In this document: piece by piece, positions 13,747 through 13,885 of the stretch
How positions within the stretch are numbered: position 1 is the stretch's first letter
Layout: each line of letters starts with the position of its first letter
Assembly: GCA_026989405.1 (NCBI GenBank)
Contig: JALSJL010000342.1
Location: 1 to 13,885, forward strand
Length of the DNA: 13,885 bases
Origin: Marinosulfonomonas sp.
Lineage (GTDB): Bacteria; Pseudomonadota; Alphaproteobacteria; Rhodobacterales; Rhodobacteraceae
Direction: 5' to 3'
The notes under the pieces: generated by a model
Told to the model about the DNA's origin: nothing
Seen by the model: the letters and a program-made list of their open reading frames with translations, nothing else
Database searches by the model: none
Program-made: the position numbers and the translations under genes

Positions 13747-13885
13747 ATGAACCGTTTCACGCCCCCCACCATCGCCCCGCCGCAAGAGCCGCTTGGCATG
13801 CTGGCCTCTCTGCGCGCGGCCCGGCGCAACGTGCTGTCGCTGATCCCGCCCATCGCCTTCACCCAGCCGATCGTCACCGGGCGCA
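13747..13885 (+). CDS. Probable cytochrome P450, N-terminal fragment (3' truncated by window)
   Basis: Only 46 codons lie in the window and the frame is open to its edge. The sequence MNRFTPPTIAPPQEPLGMLA, then SLRAARRNVLSLIPPIAF and TQPIVTGR, resembles the start of a cytochrome P450 type that I recall from Rhodobacteraceae, in which a Pro-rich leader, an 'RRNVL.(I/L)IP' helix and 'QP(I/M)V(S/T)GR' precede the substrate-proximal region. None of the diagnostic P450 motifs (I-helix AGxET, ExxR, haem Cys) can be seen, since they lie beyond the window. An in-frame ATG at 13735 is an alternative start; neither ATG has a convincing ribosome site. It may be independent of the KAP gene, from whose stop it is 48 bases away. 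Confidence 0.5.
   Translation, partial: MNRFTPPTIAPPQEPLGMLASLRAARRNVLSLIPPIAFTQPIVTGR

Noticed and set aside
1..13885. CRISPR arrays, tRNA or rRNA genes, insertion sequences, phage attachment sites
   Set aside because: I looked on both strands and saw no spaced direct repeats of CRISPR size, no tRNA cloverleaf, no transposase or integrase and no flanking target duplications.

Overview
The window is a GC-rich, densely packed stretch of bacterial chromosome. Its gene content (xdhBC next to a BMP-type ABC importer, a Hint-domain protein, a dimethylglycine/sarcosine dehydrogenase-like flavoprotein, a DUF938 methyltransferase) and protein style point to an alphaproteobacterium of the Rhodobacteraceae (Roseobacter/Rhodobacter group). 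This is judged from remembered families, not from a search.

Region 1 (1-6307, + strand) is a purine-salvage and catabolism operon. It holds the 3' end of xdhB (xanthine dehydrogenase Mo-subunit), xdhC (Mo-cofactor insertion chaperone), a tandem ABC ATPase, two membrane permeases and a secreted BMP-family binding protein. The first five genes are joined by overlapping stop and start codons, so enzyme maturation and importer are translationally linked. The binding protein comes last, after a 54-base gap with a small hairpin, and a strong intrinsic terminator follows it.

Region 2 (6182-8888) starts with an unusually structured 172-base intergenic RNA region. It then holds a DauA/DadA-like FAD amino-acid oxidase/dehydrogenase (+), a Hint-domain protein (-) whose stop codon lies 2 bases from the oxidase stop, and, across a divergent intergenic region with a 16-bp palindrome, a DUF938 methyltransferase (+).

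Region 3 (8896-11394, - strand) is one large two-module flavoprotein: an FAD oxidoreductase fused to a GcvT-like folate-binding half. It is of the dimethylglycine/sarcosine dehydrogenase type used in glycine-betaine demethylation.

Region 4 (11395-13885, + strand) is the most unusual part. An orphan Phd/YefM-like antitoxin with a long proline- and arginine-rich tail is followed by a KAP-family P-loop NTPase. There is no RelE/Doc-type toxin nearby. The antitoxin-like gene is preceded by tandem 9-bp repeats and a perfect 7-bp-arm palindrome that overlaps a TACAAT promoter element. The KAP gene has its own dyad, and the two upstream regions share an equally spaced module (TCCCGGC-N5-ACAAGG). The pair is a candidate co-regulated two-gene unit, possibly a defence or stress system; this is inference. 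The window closes in the N-terminus of a probable cytochrome P450. No tRNA, rRNA, CRISPR array, insertion sequence or phage gene was seen.
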